Source of the DNA: Bacteroidaceae bacterium
GTDB taxonomy: Bacteria > Bacteroidota > Bacteroidia > Bacteroidales > Bacteroidaceae
Assembly: GCA_024401185.1 (NCBI GenBank)
Contig: JAKSLO010000017.1
Coordinates: forward strand, 1-34,371
Direction: 5' to 3'
DNA length: 34,371 nt
Shown: in pieces, positions 25,301 through 32,291 of the stretch
How the letters are laid out: each line of letters starts with the position of its first letter
Position numbering within the stretch: position 1 is the stretch's first letter
The notes under the pieces: model-generated
Told to the model about the DNA's origin: nothing
Database searches by the model: none
What the model saw: the letters and a program-made list of their open reading frames with translations, nothing else
Translations under genes and position numbers: made by a program

Positions 25301-25603
25301 GCTCAGGTCGAAGTCGGGACTTCCCCAGTTGGCATGGTTGGGGTGCTTGCTCTCCCACTTGTAGTATTTCGACTTGGTGTTGGTGGTGGCACCCAGTCCC
25401 GACTGGCGCACAAAGGGTGTGAGCAGACGGTCCACGTCGTAGCTCATGAGGTGCTTGATGTTGAGGTCTTGTGCCGTCTTCAGGGGACCGTCAAGCAGGG
25501 TTACCTCTTCCAGGTCGAAATGCTGTGGGTACAGCTCGCTTTGTGCCATGGCATTGCTGGCCATGGCGAGTGCAGCAAGTGTGGCTAGTATGACTTTCTT
25601 CAT
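22397..25603 (-). CDS. GH127 beta-L-arabinofuranosidase, paralog 2, with extra C-terminal beta domain and sorting-like tail
   Basis: 1068 residues. The first about 860 residues match paralog 1 closely (within the first 60 only about six differ), including the signal peptide and the same active-site segments: GGNSVEEHF, GPESCNTNNM, MWCCVGTGMENHEKYGHF. After LYYIRLVKDSKVGEAYYKF comes an additional domain of about 160 residues (DWAYSGDGGRLSQDKIKVD ... VTISYIGFMSE), beta-rich with aromatic residues, plausibly carbohydrate binding. Then MTAIELHHESKKIAGYYNLN and a final GVNIIRYSDGSTSKVIKK, which resembles a short type IX tail. Paralog 1 lacks both. The pair may therefore act in different places, paralog 2 anchored or surface and paralog 1 periplasmic; this is inference. 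It has its own promoter. Confidence 0.92.
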   Translation of the reverse strand: MKKVILATLAALAMASNAMAQSELYPQHFDLEEVTLLDGPLKTAQDLNIKHLMSYDVDRLLTPFVRQSGLGATTNTKSKYYKWESKHPNHANWGSPDFDLSGHIGGHYMTALALAYAACDNATTKAKILERIDYIVGVVKDCQDAYDEDKTGMYGFVGGQPMNANWQKLYKGDTDGFWNGAKPVPFYCQHKILAGLRDIAIYTEDSEDFMRASIAREMFRKMCDWSINVVAKLSDDALQRVLWTEHGGMNETLADAYKMFGDSKYLKAAKRYSDMGMVNGMQTLDKNFLSGKHANTQVPKYVGFIRVNQVSSTSTNNFRTAAQNFWTDVTKNRTVCIGGNSVEEHFLGTSNGDNYIDKLDGPESCNTNNMLKLTEDLFDTNHDSKYADYYEAAMYNHILSTQDPKTGGYVYFTPLRPQSYRIYSKVNQDMWCCVGTGMENHEKYGHFIYTHYEQGETQTLYVNLFTASTLKNETFALTQTTEFPYEQGTKLTVNKSQSYTLAIRKPSWVGSGFSIRVNGAEAEYTTSKGYAMVKGDWKEGDVIEVSLPMELRYEPCPLLKDYIAFKYGPILLGARTTKQKSTDPGYLAYAQLNHEYAQGERMGHAPGAYTAKYDLSTMPMLIGDRTKVLERITPVEGKPLTFTLDVSRAEETAGGYTWSTLTLEPYYSLHHSRVNNYFYQATYDTYMKSTWAELEREQKAIEERTVDQVDMGKQQSEAGVVTYSSDSGKGTYKDEDYRDTKANGWMQIVLTDTMDNAKDLALMLRYQADDKGRMCKIYVNDVLLKDYKVPTTAYKADGKNFYQLELPLGKLAFDEQGNAVTRYVVRIVASSSTPNPGLYYIRLVKDSKVGEAYYKFKATDWAYSGDGGRLSQDKIKVDKQKNTITMTQSGNNNICLKYGATGNYEVPLDQKYLVIRGTNLSSTSGKSYVWWLNGKNQGSSVAPTKSSKLADGRTQLVWDISKSGIDANCQSDPWILSTSYNSASTTFGLTATNSSQEVTISYIGFMSEAQLNGNMDEPEGDMTAIELHHESKKIAGYYNLNGMPSAQPQRGVNIIRYSDGSTSKVIKK

Positions 25604-25654
25604 TGCGTTTTAGTTAGTTATTAGTCAGTATCTTGGTTAGTTGTCAAATCTCTG

Positions 25655-25686
25655 CAAAGATACAAAATAAGTCTCGTGATTCCAAA
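25655..25686 (-). promoter_or_regulatory. Promoter of GH127 paralog 2
   Basis: On the minus strand TTTG (25686-25683), 20 nt, then TATCTTTG (25662-25655). Exact consensus; start codon about 52 nt further on. Confidence 0.85.
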
Positions 25687-25767
25687 TTTTAGCCCAACTT
25701 TTTGTAAAATCCCGAAACAATATAGGTCAGAAGACCTGCGCAATGAGTTTGAGTGCAAAAAGCACCA

Positions 25768-27042
25768 TCACTTAACAATAACCTTCTTGCCGTTTATGAT
25801 GTTGATACCCTTGATTGGGGCTGTATGACGCACTCCTGATGTAGAGAAAGTCACGGTAGGCAGAGCATTGTCTGATACATTGATATCCTCTATGCCAGTT
25901 GTCGTTTGGTGGAGATGCCTCCAACCACTTGCCTTCTTATACTCAGATTCGCTGGCAGATGGACAAATAAGTTTGCATGTGCGAAGAGTTGGAAGGAGTG
26001 TGAAGGTATCGTCCCTAAGTTTTGAAGGTGTTTTTGCATTGGAGATGATAGTCGTGAGAGCATTGGTTTCTTTGAATAAAGACTTTATGTCTGCTTTTGT
26101 TGTCACAAAGTTTGTCAAGTTCAGCTTTGTCAGGGATTCACAGTTATAAAACATGCAAAACATATCGGTAACATTGCTTGTATTGAACGTACTTAAATCG
26201 AGGCTTTGGAGAGCATGACACTGAGAAAACATATAACTCATATTGGTAACTTTGCTCGTATTGAATTTGCTGAGGTCAATATTTGTGAGAGATTCACATA
26301 GACAGAACATGGCCGACATATTCGTGACATTACGAGTGTCAAAACTACTCAAATCAATACTTGTTAAGCGTTCACATGCATTAACCAATCCGTTCATGTC
26401 AGTTACCTTACTTGTATTGAATTTGCTGAGATCAAGACTTTGGATTCTACTACATAGAGCAAACATTAAACCCATATCGGTTACATTGCGGGTGTCAAAA
26501 TTTCTTACGTTAAGACTTTGAAGACTTAGCAGCTCATAGAACATCTTGTTCATATTGGTAACCTTACTTGTGTTGAATTTGCTGACATCAAGAGTTTCAA
26601 GATCTTGACATTTCGCAAACATTGCGTTCATGTTTGTCACATTACTTGTATTGAGTTTACTGACATCAAGACTTTCAAGACACCAACAATCCCCAAACAT
26701 CCAGCTCATATCGGTAACGTTCTTAGTGTCCAACCCGCTAAGATCTACCCTTGTCATATTATTGCAGGAAAATAGCAAACCGCAACATGTCTTAGCCAAT
26801 ACTTTTCCCTTAAAAACGGCATTCTTGATATTTTGACAATATTCATGCCAAGGAGTCTCCGTCTGTTTCTCCCAGCTGCCAAGTGTGCCTTCGCTTCCGC
26901 TCTTTGGCTGCACAGTCAATGTTCCATCATCACTTATTGACCATGTACATGTGCCTGATACTCCACTTGCAATATCTGCAAAACAATTACTTGGACTGAC
27001 CATTGCCAGTGCCACGAATACAAATAAAAGTAATTTTTTCAT
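25768..27042 (-). CDS. BspA-type surface protein with DUF285 repeats and sorting-like tail
   Basis: 424 residues. Signal peptide (MKKLLLFVFVALAMVSPSNCFA), then a short domain GTCTWSISDDGTLTVQPKSG typical of DUF285/BspA-like proteins, then eight consecutive 26-residue repeats from about residue 106 to 315 with the pattern T-x-x-VT-x-M-x-x-MF-x-x-C-x-x-L-x-x-L-x-L-S-x-F. Such repeats form a solenoid and are known from adhesins and from Mycoplasma and Bacteroidetes surface proteins. The last about 60 residues include TTGIEDINVSDNALPTV and a closing KGINIINGKKVIVK tail seen across Prevotella secreted proteins. A role in attachment is inferred. The gene is minus strand between M16 and GH127 genes with wide gaps; no promoter box was found in the 142 bp before it, which hold AT-rich sequence only. 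Confidence 0.88.
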   Translation of the reverse strand: MKKLLLFVFVALAMVSPSNCFADIASGVSGTCTWSISDDGTLTVQPKSGSEGTLGSWEKQTETPWHEYCQNIKNAVFKGKVLAKTCCGLLFSCNNMTRVDLSGLDTKNVTDMSWMFGDCWCLESLDVSKLNTSNVTNMNAMFAKCQDLETLDVSKFNTSKVTNMNKMFYELLSLQSLNVRNFDTRNVTDMGLMFALCSRIQSLDLSKFNTSKVTDMNGLVNACERLTSIDLSSFDTRNVTNMSAMFCLCESLTNIDLSKFNTSKVTNMSYMFSQCHALQSLDLSTFNTSNVTDMFCMFYNCESLTKLNLTNFVTTKADIKSLFKETNALTTIISNAKTPSKLRDDTFTLLPTLRTCKLICPSASESEYKKASGWRHLHQTTTGIEDINVSDNALPTVTFSTSGVRHTAPIKGINIINGKKVIVK

Positions 27043-27184
27043 AAATTTTTATTAACTTGATATTTAAATATAATATAATTCAATTTTCGCAAGCTTCGCA
27101 TGCTTCAGTATGAGGAAGTTCTTATGCAGGCGAGCTGCTAAGCGGCAATTGTTCTACAATCCAAGGGTGGGGGAGCTTTACTTA

Positions 27185-30139
27185 TTATTCTGTCTTCATG
27201 ATAAATTCGTAAATGTGTCCCATGTCCAGCAGTTCCTTGGCAAACTTACGCAGGGATTCTACAGTTACTGTGTTCACCACGTCAAGGTCGTTAGGGTCTA
27301 TTACCACACCATTGTTACTTACGGATTCAAAGAAATAGTCGAGGCTGCTTGCATCGCGCTTCTCTTGTCCTGCAGCCTGTCCTCTTTTTGCATTCAGATA
27401 TCCATCAAGCAATGCCTGTGTTATGACATCCTTTTCGGCAAGCTCCTTGAGCAACACCTTAATGTCCCTGATGATATCCTCTGCCTTTTCGGGAGCACAG
27501 GTGAAGACGATAGGATAGTTGTGCATGGCAGAAGGGAACTGTGCCGCAGTGTTAGTCGCCTGAATGCTATAGACATCGCTGTGATTGATGCGGATTTTGT
27601 TGATAAGTAGCTGATTCAACACATTGGTTAAAGCCTCGCTATGAGCTACGGACGAAGCGTTGTACGAGAAGCCTTCCTCCTGCCCGGCAATCACGTACAC
27701 CAAAGCTATTGGGGTGGGATTGTCGATGATGGCAACATGCTTGTCATCGTATGGCTTGGCATGCCACTCTGGGCGATCAACGGCTTGCATGGGATGCTTC
27801 TTGTCAGCAGGCAGACTGGCCACATATTTCTCTATCAAGGGTAGCAATCGCTTGGGGTCTTTCTCCGTACGAATCAACAACGTCATACCATTGTAATTGG
27901 CATGAAGGCGACTCAGTACAAGCTTCATCTTTTCAGGACTGGCACCTGCCACCAACTCGGGGGTGAGATTGGCTATGCGCTCGGCAGATGCCATACTGAA
28001 GGCCGCCAATGCCGTCTGTGCCTCTGAGATCTTTGTCTTGGGTACCAATGCCTGCTGGCGAAGTATCTCCATGTCCATATTATAACGCTCCTGGTCTATG
28101 TCTGATGTCGTCAGTTGACTGTAGAAATTACGGAATACGTCAACCGTATGTTCCCAGTTCTCCTTCTCGGCCTCCTCTTTCTCCTTTTCGTCCTCAAGTG
28201 TGAAAGTATGTACATTGTCATTTATGTCAAATAGATAGCGCATATACGAAGCACCAATCTCCATGCTGATGCCGTTCACTGGGTTGCTAAATTCCGGATA
28301 AACAATGCTGGGAGTACGATTGTTGCTGATACCCCTGATAAGCGTGGCATAGATGATTTCATCATTCTCAAGGAGGGTCTGACCACCAGGCACCACCGCA
28401 CGGCCACGGGTGCAGAGATTTGTCGAGTCTGGCTCGTTGTTCAGTATCACCTTCACTCCGTTTGACAGGGTGTATTCCGTGCATCCTATCTCGGGCATCG
28501 GCTTCTGCTTCTTTATCTTGCCAGGCTTGATCGTGGCGTCAAATGCGGCATTCCGGGCTTGCTCCGCTGCCTTTTCCGCCTTCTTCTCTTCCTCCGTCTT
28601 GACTGCCTTTGCTCCATCAGTCGCAGCATCCAGGCTCAGCCCTTTCACCTCATTGAGCAGCTGGGCTATCTCCTCGTCAGTAGGAGCCGCTATGTTTTCG
28701 TCCTGTGGCAACGTCACTTGCACAAAACTACCTTCTATGTCGAAAAAACGGCACAGCACGTCTCTCACCATCTCTGGTGTGACATGCGTGTCAAGGTAAG
28801 GAGACAGCATGGAGTATGCTCTGTCCGATACCGGCAAAGTGCCATGCAGGAAATGGTTGGCCAAGTTGTTAGCTAAAAAACTGGCTCGGGCATTGTGACG
28901 GAAATCCGTGTTCGAATGGTCGAAGTCTATCACCGTGGTGTCCTCGTCCATGCGCTCGTTCATAGGACTGAGTGCAGGGAATCCTACTGTCAGTTCTTCC
29001 TCTGTGAAACCCTGGCGTTTTGCCTTTTCTATTTCGGCAAGAACGCGCCTCAGGTTCTCCTTGTAGTTGGCAGAGACGGAGGTCATGCTGACAATCGCCA
29101 TGGAGGCATAGTCGGACGAATTGAAGTCGGTGAACGCAGCAGAAGCTCCAAATATCGAAGGATTTGCCTCCTGTAATTGAGTCAATCGGTTGTGCAGGCA
29201 ACGCAGTACCAGTTCCAAAGCCCTTTTTTGCTTCTGATATCCCACCTGCATACTCTGTTCGGCGCTGGGCAATGGATGCTTGACGATGAAGTTGATGGTT
29301 ACCAGGTTCTGGTTCTTGTCACGCATCACGCTTACACGGGGGTGTTCAGGATTCTCTGGCAGGGCAAATTCCGGTAGAACCGTAGCGCCACGCTTCAGGT
29401 CGCTGAATGCACGCTTTATCTTGCTCTCCACTTCATCTACGTCGATGTCGCCCGTCACGATAACGCACTGATGCTGTGGCTGGTACCATTTCCGGTAAAA
29501 GGCGCGCATCTGCTCAGGCGTACACGTCCTGATTACCTCCATATCCCCAATGGGGTTGCGGTCAAAGTAACGTGTTCCTTCATATAATTTCATAGACTGT
29601 TCTATGCCTGTTGCCCGCTGCGACTGACTTCGCCATTCCTCCACAATGACGTTTCGCTCGCTCTCCAGTGCTTCGGGGAGGATGAGGGCATCCGTGCTCC
29701 AATCATGCAGAATGGTCAGGCAGCTGTCCAACATATCCTTCTTCATCAAGGGCACTTCGGTCAGCATATAGATGGTATTCTCAAATTTCGTAACTGCGTT
29801 TACATCATTGCCGAATGCCACACCATTCCGGCGCAGAAAGTCCAACAGGCTTTGCCCCGGGAAATGCTTTGTTCCCTTGAACATCATGTGTTCCAGGAAA
29901 TGTGCCATACCGCGCTCATTGTCCTCCTCTACCAGCGAACCGGTCTTCTGCACCAATCTGAAATCAGCAACTCCCTTTTTCAGCGTAGCCTGCTGAATGT
30001 AGTAGGCCATGCCATTTTCCAGCACGCCATATCGCAGCTTGGCATCTACGGGCAAAGTCTGCATGGAGGTGCGATGCTGTGCGATGATAGTGGAAACGTA
30101 AAAAAGGGAAAAGAACGCGATTGCTATGATTTTCTTCAT
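27185..30139 (-). CDS. M16 family zinc metallopeptidase (pitrilysin-like), exported
   Basis: 984 residues, with a signal peptide MKKIIAIAFFSLFYVSTIIAQ. The inverted zinc motif HFLEH lies at 80-84, and the third ligand is probably E161, 77 residues further on in the ESERNVIVEEWR segment. A typical M16 hydrophobic segment (FGNDVNAVTKFENTIYML) follows the motif. The double-length layout, with a charged linker near 505-535 (KTEEEKKAEKAAEQARNAAF) separating an active N-half from a non-catalytic C-half, is normal for periplasmic M16 enzymes of Bacteroidetes, which degrade peptides. The second half lacks HXXEH, as expected. It starts 4 bp after the menC stop, so the two form an operon from the menC promoter, although no functional link is known. 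Confidence 0.93.
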   Translation of the reverse strand: MKKIIAIAFFSLFYVSTIIAQHRTSMQTLPVDAKLRYGVLENGMAYYIQQATLKKGVADFRLVQKTGSLVEEDNERGMAHFLEHMMFKGTKHFPGQSLLDFLRRNGVAFGNDVNAVTKFENTIYMLTEVPLMKKDMLDSCLTILHDWSTDALILPEALESERNVIVEEWRSQSQRATGIEQSMKLYEGTRYFDRNPIGDMEVIRTCTPEQMRAFYRKWYQPQHQCVIVTGDIDVDEVESKIKRAFSDLKRGATVLPEFALPENPEHPRVSVMRDKNQNLVTINFIVKHPLPSAEQSMQVGYQKQKRALELVLRCLHNRLTQLQEANPSIFGASAAFTDFNSSDYASMAIVSMTSVSANYKENLRRVLAEIEKAKRQGFTEEELTVGFPALSPMNERMDEDTTVIDFDHSNTDFRHNARASFLANNLANHFLHGTLPVSDRAYSMLSPYLDTHVTPEMVRDVLCRFFDIEGSFVQVTLPQDENIAAPTDEEIAQLLNEVKGLSLDAATDGAKAVKTEEEKKAEKAAEQARNAAFDATIKPGKIKKQKPMPEIGCTEYTLSNGVKVILNNEPDSTNLCTRGRAVVPGGQTLLENDEIIYATLIRGISNNRTPSIVYPEFSNPVNGISMEIGASYMRYLFDINDNVHTFTLEDEKEKEEAEKENWEHTVDVFRNFYSQLTTSDIDQERYNMDMEILRQQALVPKTKISEAQTALAAFSMASAERIANLTPELVAGASPEKMKLVLSRLHANYNGMTLLIRTEKDPKRLLPLIEKYVASLPADKKHPMQAVDRPEWHAKPYDDKHVAIIDNPTPIALVYVIAGQEEGFSYNASSVAHSEALTNVLNQLLINKIRINHSDVYSIQATNTAAQFPSAMHNYPIVFTCAPEKAEDIIRDIKVLLKELAEKDVITQALLDGYLNAKRGQAAGQEKRDASSLDYFFESVSNNGVVIDPNDLDVVNTVTVESLRKFAKELLDMGHIYEFIMKTE

Positions 30140-30143
30140 TTTT

Positions 30144-31151
30144 TTAATAGGTTTTCAAGGAAAACAGTTCGTCACCACGTATCTCGGTTTGGGGAGGCGT
30201 GTTGTCGGTAAAGAGCAGGCCAGTGCCCAGTCCCTGTGGCATGGTGGGATGGTACTGCGCCACCCATCGTGCTATGGCTGCAAGTCCCACGTTCGACTCA
30301 AGGGCCGAAGTGGCCCACCAGCCTATGCCTCGCTCCTCGGCCAGACGTATCCACTCATCGCAACCGCTGATGCTGCCGTGGAGGGAAGGCTTGAGGATGA
30401 TGTACTGCGGACGGATGGCGTCCAGAAGAGCTACCTTGCGCTCTGACTCATTGATGCCGATGAGCTCCTCGTCGAGGGCGATGGGCAGGGGGGTGGATTC
30501 GCAGAGCCTTGCCATCTCTTGCCAGTTGCCCTGGCGGATGGGCTGCTCTATGCTGTGGATGTCGTAGCGTGAGAGGCGCTGCAGCTTAGGCATCGCCTCG
30601 GCAAAGGTGCTTCCAAAGCCACCATTGGCATCAACACGCAACTCCACCTGCTCCCTGGAGTATTCGGCCCGGATGCGTTCAATGAGGCGCATCTCGTCAT
30701 CGAAGTTGATGGCTCCAATCTTGAGTTTGATGCAATGGTAACCGGCTTGCAACTTCTCCTCCAGACGCTCCTTCATCTCCTCGTAGGTGCCCATCCAGAT
30801 GAGGCCGTTGATGCGGAAGAGAGGGCGCCCCTCAAGGGGAAGGCGGGGGGAGAGTCCCTGTCCTGTTGCAGTCTCCAGGCCAAACAGTATGCTGGGATAG
30901 TTGCGCAGGGCTTCACGGTCTATCTGACCTCTCTGGCAGAAGTGCCGGCAAGCCTCATGTATTCGCTGCTCGTATTCCTCGTGTGGCAGGGAGTCGCACG
31001 AGAGGTCGGGCAGGGGAGCGCATTCGCCTATGCCATGCCACTGGCCCTCGCTAAGGTGTATGTACCACACGTCGCGAGTGCGGTACACGCCTCGGCTCGT
31101 GCCTGCGGGTTGCTTGAAATGCAGCGTGCGGTGTTCTATCTGATATTCCAT
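30144..31151 (-). CDS. menC: O-succinylbenzoate synthase
   Basis: 335 residues from ATG 31151; an upstream in-frame ATG (31190) overlaps the promoter box and is rejected. It dehydrates SHCHC to o-succinylbenzoate, the step before MenE. Enolase-superfamily residues are visible: the KxK of HCIKLKIG, metal ligands in LRVDANGGF, SIEQPI and ALDEEL, and the distal Lys in IILKPSLHG. Between FGLETA and INGLIWMG sits a short extra stretch, GLSPRLPLEGRPLF, encoded by a copy of the GC-rich palindromic repeat. The catalytic segments are intact, so the enzyme is probably active. Its usual neighbours in Bacteroidales (menE directly after, menB/menD before) are not adjacent here. Confidence 0.93.
   Translation of the reverse strand: MEYQIEHRTLHFKQPAGTSRGVYRTRDVWYIHLSEGQWHGIGECAPLPDLSCDSLPHEEYEQRIHEACRHFCQRGQIDREALRNYPSILFGLETATGQGLSPRLPLEGRPLFRINGLIWMGTYEEMKERLEEKLQAGYHCIKLKIGAINFDDEMRLIERIRAEYSREQVELRVDANGGFGSTFAEAMPKLQRLSRYDIHSIEQPIRQGNWQEMARLCESTPLPIALDEELIGINESERKVALLDAIRPQYIILKPSLHGSISGCDEWIRLAEERGIGWWATSALESNVGLAAIARWVAQYHPTMPQGLGTGLLFTDNTPPQTEIRGDELFSLKTY
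30824..30858. repeat. Palindromic repeat inserted in frame within menC
   Basis: GCCCCTC-AAGGGG is followed by AGGCGGGGGGAGAGTC (30841-30856), which equals the right end of the 5801-6146 element at 15 of 16 positions. It keeps the menC frame open and encodes part of the extra GLSPRLPLEGRPL segment. Confidence 0.75.
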
Positions 31152-31187
31152 TGCACTTTTTGCTTTTTTATCATCACTTAAGACGTA

Positions 31188-31219
31188 CAAAGGTACTCAA
31201 TATGCTCGTCACTTGCAAA
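31188..31219 (-). promoter_or_regulatory. Promoter of the menC-M16 operon
   Basis: On the minus strand TTTG (31219-31216), 20 nt, then TACCTTTG (31195-31188); ATG 31151 follows after a leader of about 30 nt. Confidence 0.8.
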
Positions 31220-31256
31220 TTATTGCATCGAAAACCCTAAAAATCATCGTTAATGC

Positions 31257-31287
31257 TTGTGAGTGTGAAATAATCTTCCTATATTTG
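31257..31287 (+). promoter_or_regulatory. Promoter of the DUF4332 gene
   Basis: TTG at 31257-31259, 20 nt, then TATATTTG (31280-31287). It is divergent from the menC promoter; the leader to ATG 31351 is about 55 nt and AT-rich. Confidence 0.75.
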
Positions 31288-31350
31288 TGCAGCTAAAGAA
31301 AGGCTGAAATATGAATTTAAATAAATCTAATAACTAAAAAACAAACTAAA

Positions 31351-31758
31351 ATGGCTTACAACGTAGAAACTATCGAGGGTGTGGGTGCTGTTTACGGTGA
31401 GAAACTCAAGGCAGCAGGTATTAAGACTACAGAGGATCTTCTCAATAAGTGTGCTACCCCCAAGGGTCGTCAGGCTTTGGCCGACGAGACGGGTATTGGC
31501 AGTGCTTACATCCTGAAATGGACAAACCATGCCGACCTGATGCGCATCAATGGCGTGGCTGGTCAGTTTGCCGAGTTGCTCGAGGCATCGGGTGTTGACA
31601 CCGTGAAGGAGCTCAAGCACCGTGTTCCTGCCAACCTGCAGGCAAAGATGGCTGAGGTGAATGAGGTTAAGAACCTGGTAAACCGCGTGCCCAACCTGGC
31701 AGAGGTAGAGAAGATGGTGGCTCAGGCAAAGGAGCTCGAGGCTATCATCACCTATTGA
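31351..31758 (+). CDS. DUF4332 helix-hairpin-helix protein
   Basis: 135 residues, cytoplasmic, no signal. It contains two helix-hairpin-helix-like units: IEGVGAVYGEKLKAAGIKTT followed by EDLLNKCATPKGRQALA, and MRINGVAGQFAELLEASGVD followed by TVKELKHRVPANLQAKM. The C-terminal helix is NRVPNLAEVEKMVAQAKELE. This is the DUF4332 pattern. The Gly-rich turns resemble DNA-binding HhH motifs of polymerase and RuvA-like proteins, so nucleic-acid binding is plausible but unproven. It is a single-gene transcription unit with its own promoter and a strong terminator, and its codon use looks like that of a well-expressed gene. Confidence 0.85.
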   Translation: MAYNVETIEGVGAVYGEKLKAAGIKTTEDLLNKCATPKGRQALADETGIGSAYILKWTNHADLMRINGVAGQFAELLEASGVDTVKELKHRVPANLQAKMAEVNEVKNLVNRVPNLAEVEKMVAQAKELEAIITY

Positions 31759-31790
31759 TAAGTAGCTCTTCGAAGGGCTATGAAACATAC

Positions 31791-31821
31791 AAGGAGGGCG
31801 TGTCAGGCACGTCCTCTTTTT
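31791..31821 (+). terminator. Rho-independent terminator of the DUF4332 gene
   Basis: GAGGGCGTG (31794-31802) pairs with CACGTCCTC (31808-31816) with one G-U pair and loop TCAGG, then TTTTT; AAG/TTT extends the stem. Confidence 0.9.
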
Positions 31822-32291
31822 GTAATAACTTTCTTAATTCCTTAACTTAAGATTGCCTGTTGAAGTTTCCCACGCCGCAGTTTTCCATTGAGGATGCCTG
31901 AGCCAGGGCGGAATCTCAACTACGAAGAAAGGACTCTCTATTATCGCTACAATAAATCAAAGAGCGTATGAAACGAAAATACCCATAAAAGAATCCTGTG
32001 AATCGGAGAAGAGAGGGAAAATAATTTTCGATGACTCGCTACCTAAGTGGAACTATCTTATCAAGTGCTCATAGATATGGAAACTTATTTTTTGTCATTA
32101 CAAAGTTATCAAAAAACATATCCGCGAACATAGCGTTCGCGAAAATTGTGTAACTTTGCAGCAGATTTCCAAACGAACATATTATGCCATCGAATAAGAA
32201 TGCATAATGACAGTTAATTATTAATTCATGCGTATATAGCAAAAATAGACAAATCAATAGAAAATAATATTTATCCTATTAGCACAGTGAA
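31822..32291. other. 470-bp gene-free stretch
   Basis: No ORF with a convincing start or composition was found on either strand. The stretch is AT-rich and holds the nested palindrome with two back-to-back -7 boxes at 32101-32158. A seven-codon ORF (ATG at 32183) follows the plus-strand box. It may be the scar of a lost gene or encode an RNA; nothing supports either firmly. Confidence 0.5.
32101..32158. promoter_or_regulatory. Nested palindrome flanked by outward-facing -7 boxes
   Basis: CGCGAAC-ATAGC-GTTCGCG (32123-32141) is a perfect 7-bp stem. It lies between CAAAGTTA (32101-32108, a minus-strand TAACTTTG) and TAACTTTG (32151-32158, plus strand). Both boxes fit TAnnTTTG; neither has a clear -33 partner. 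Confidence 0.45.

Noticed and set aside
21074..25588. Long plus-strand open frames opposite the two GH127 genes
   Set aside because: The same kind of shadow frame appears at matching places opposite both paralogs, as expected from the sense codon use, not from real antisense genes.
32101..32158. Invertible (phase-variable) promoter
   Set aside because: The inverted boxes are only 8 bp and about 50 bp apart, far shorter than known invertible promoters, and no recombinase is nearby.
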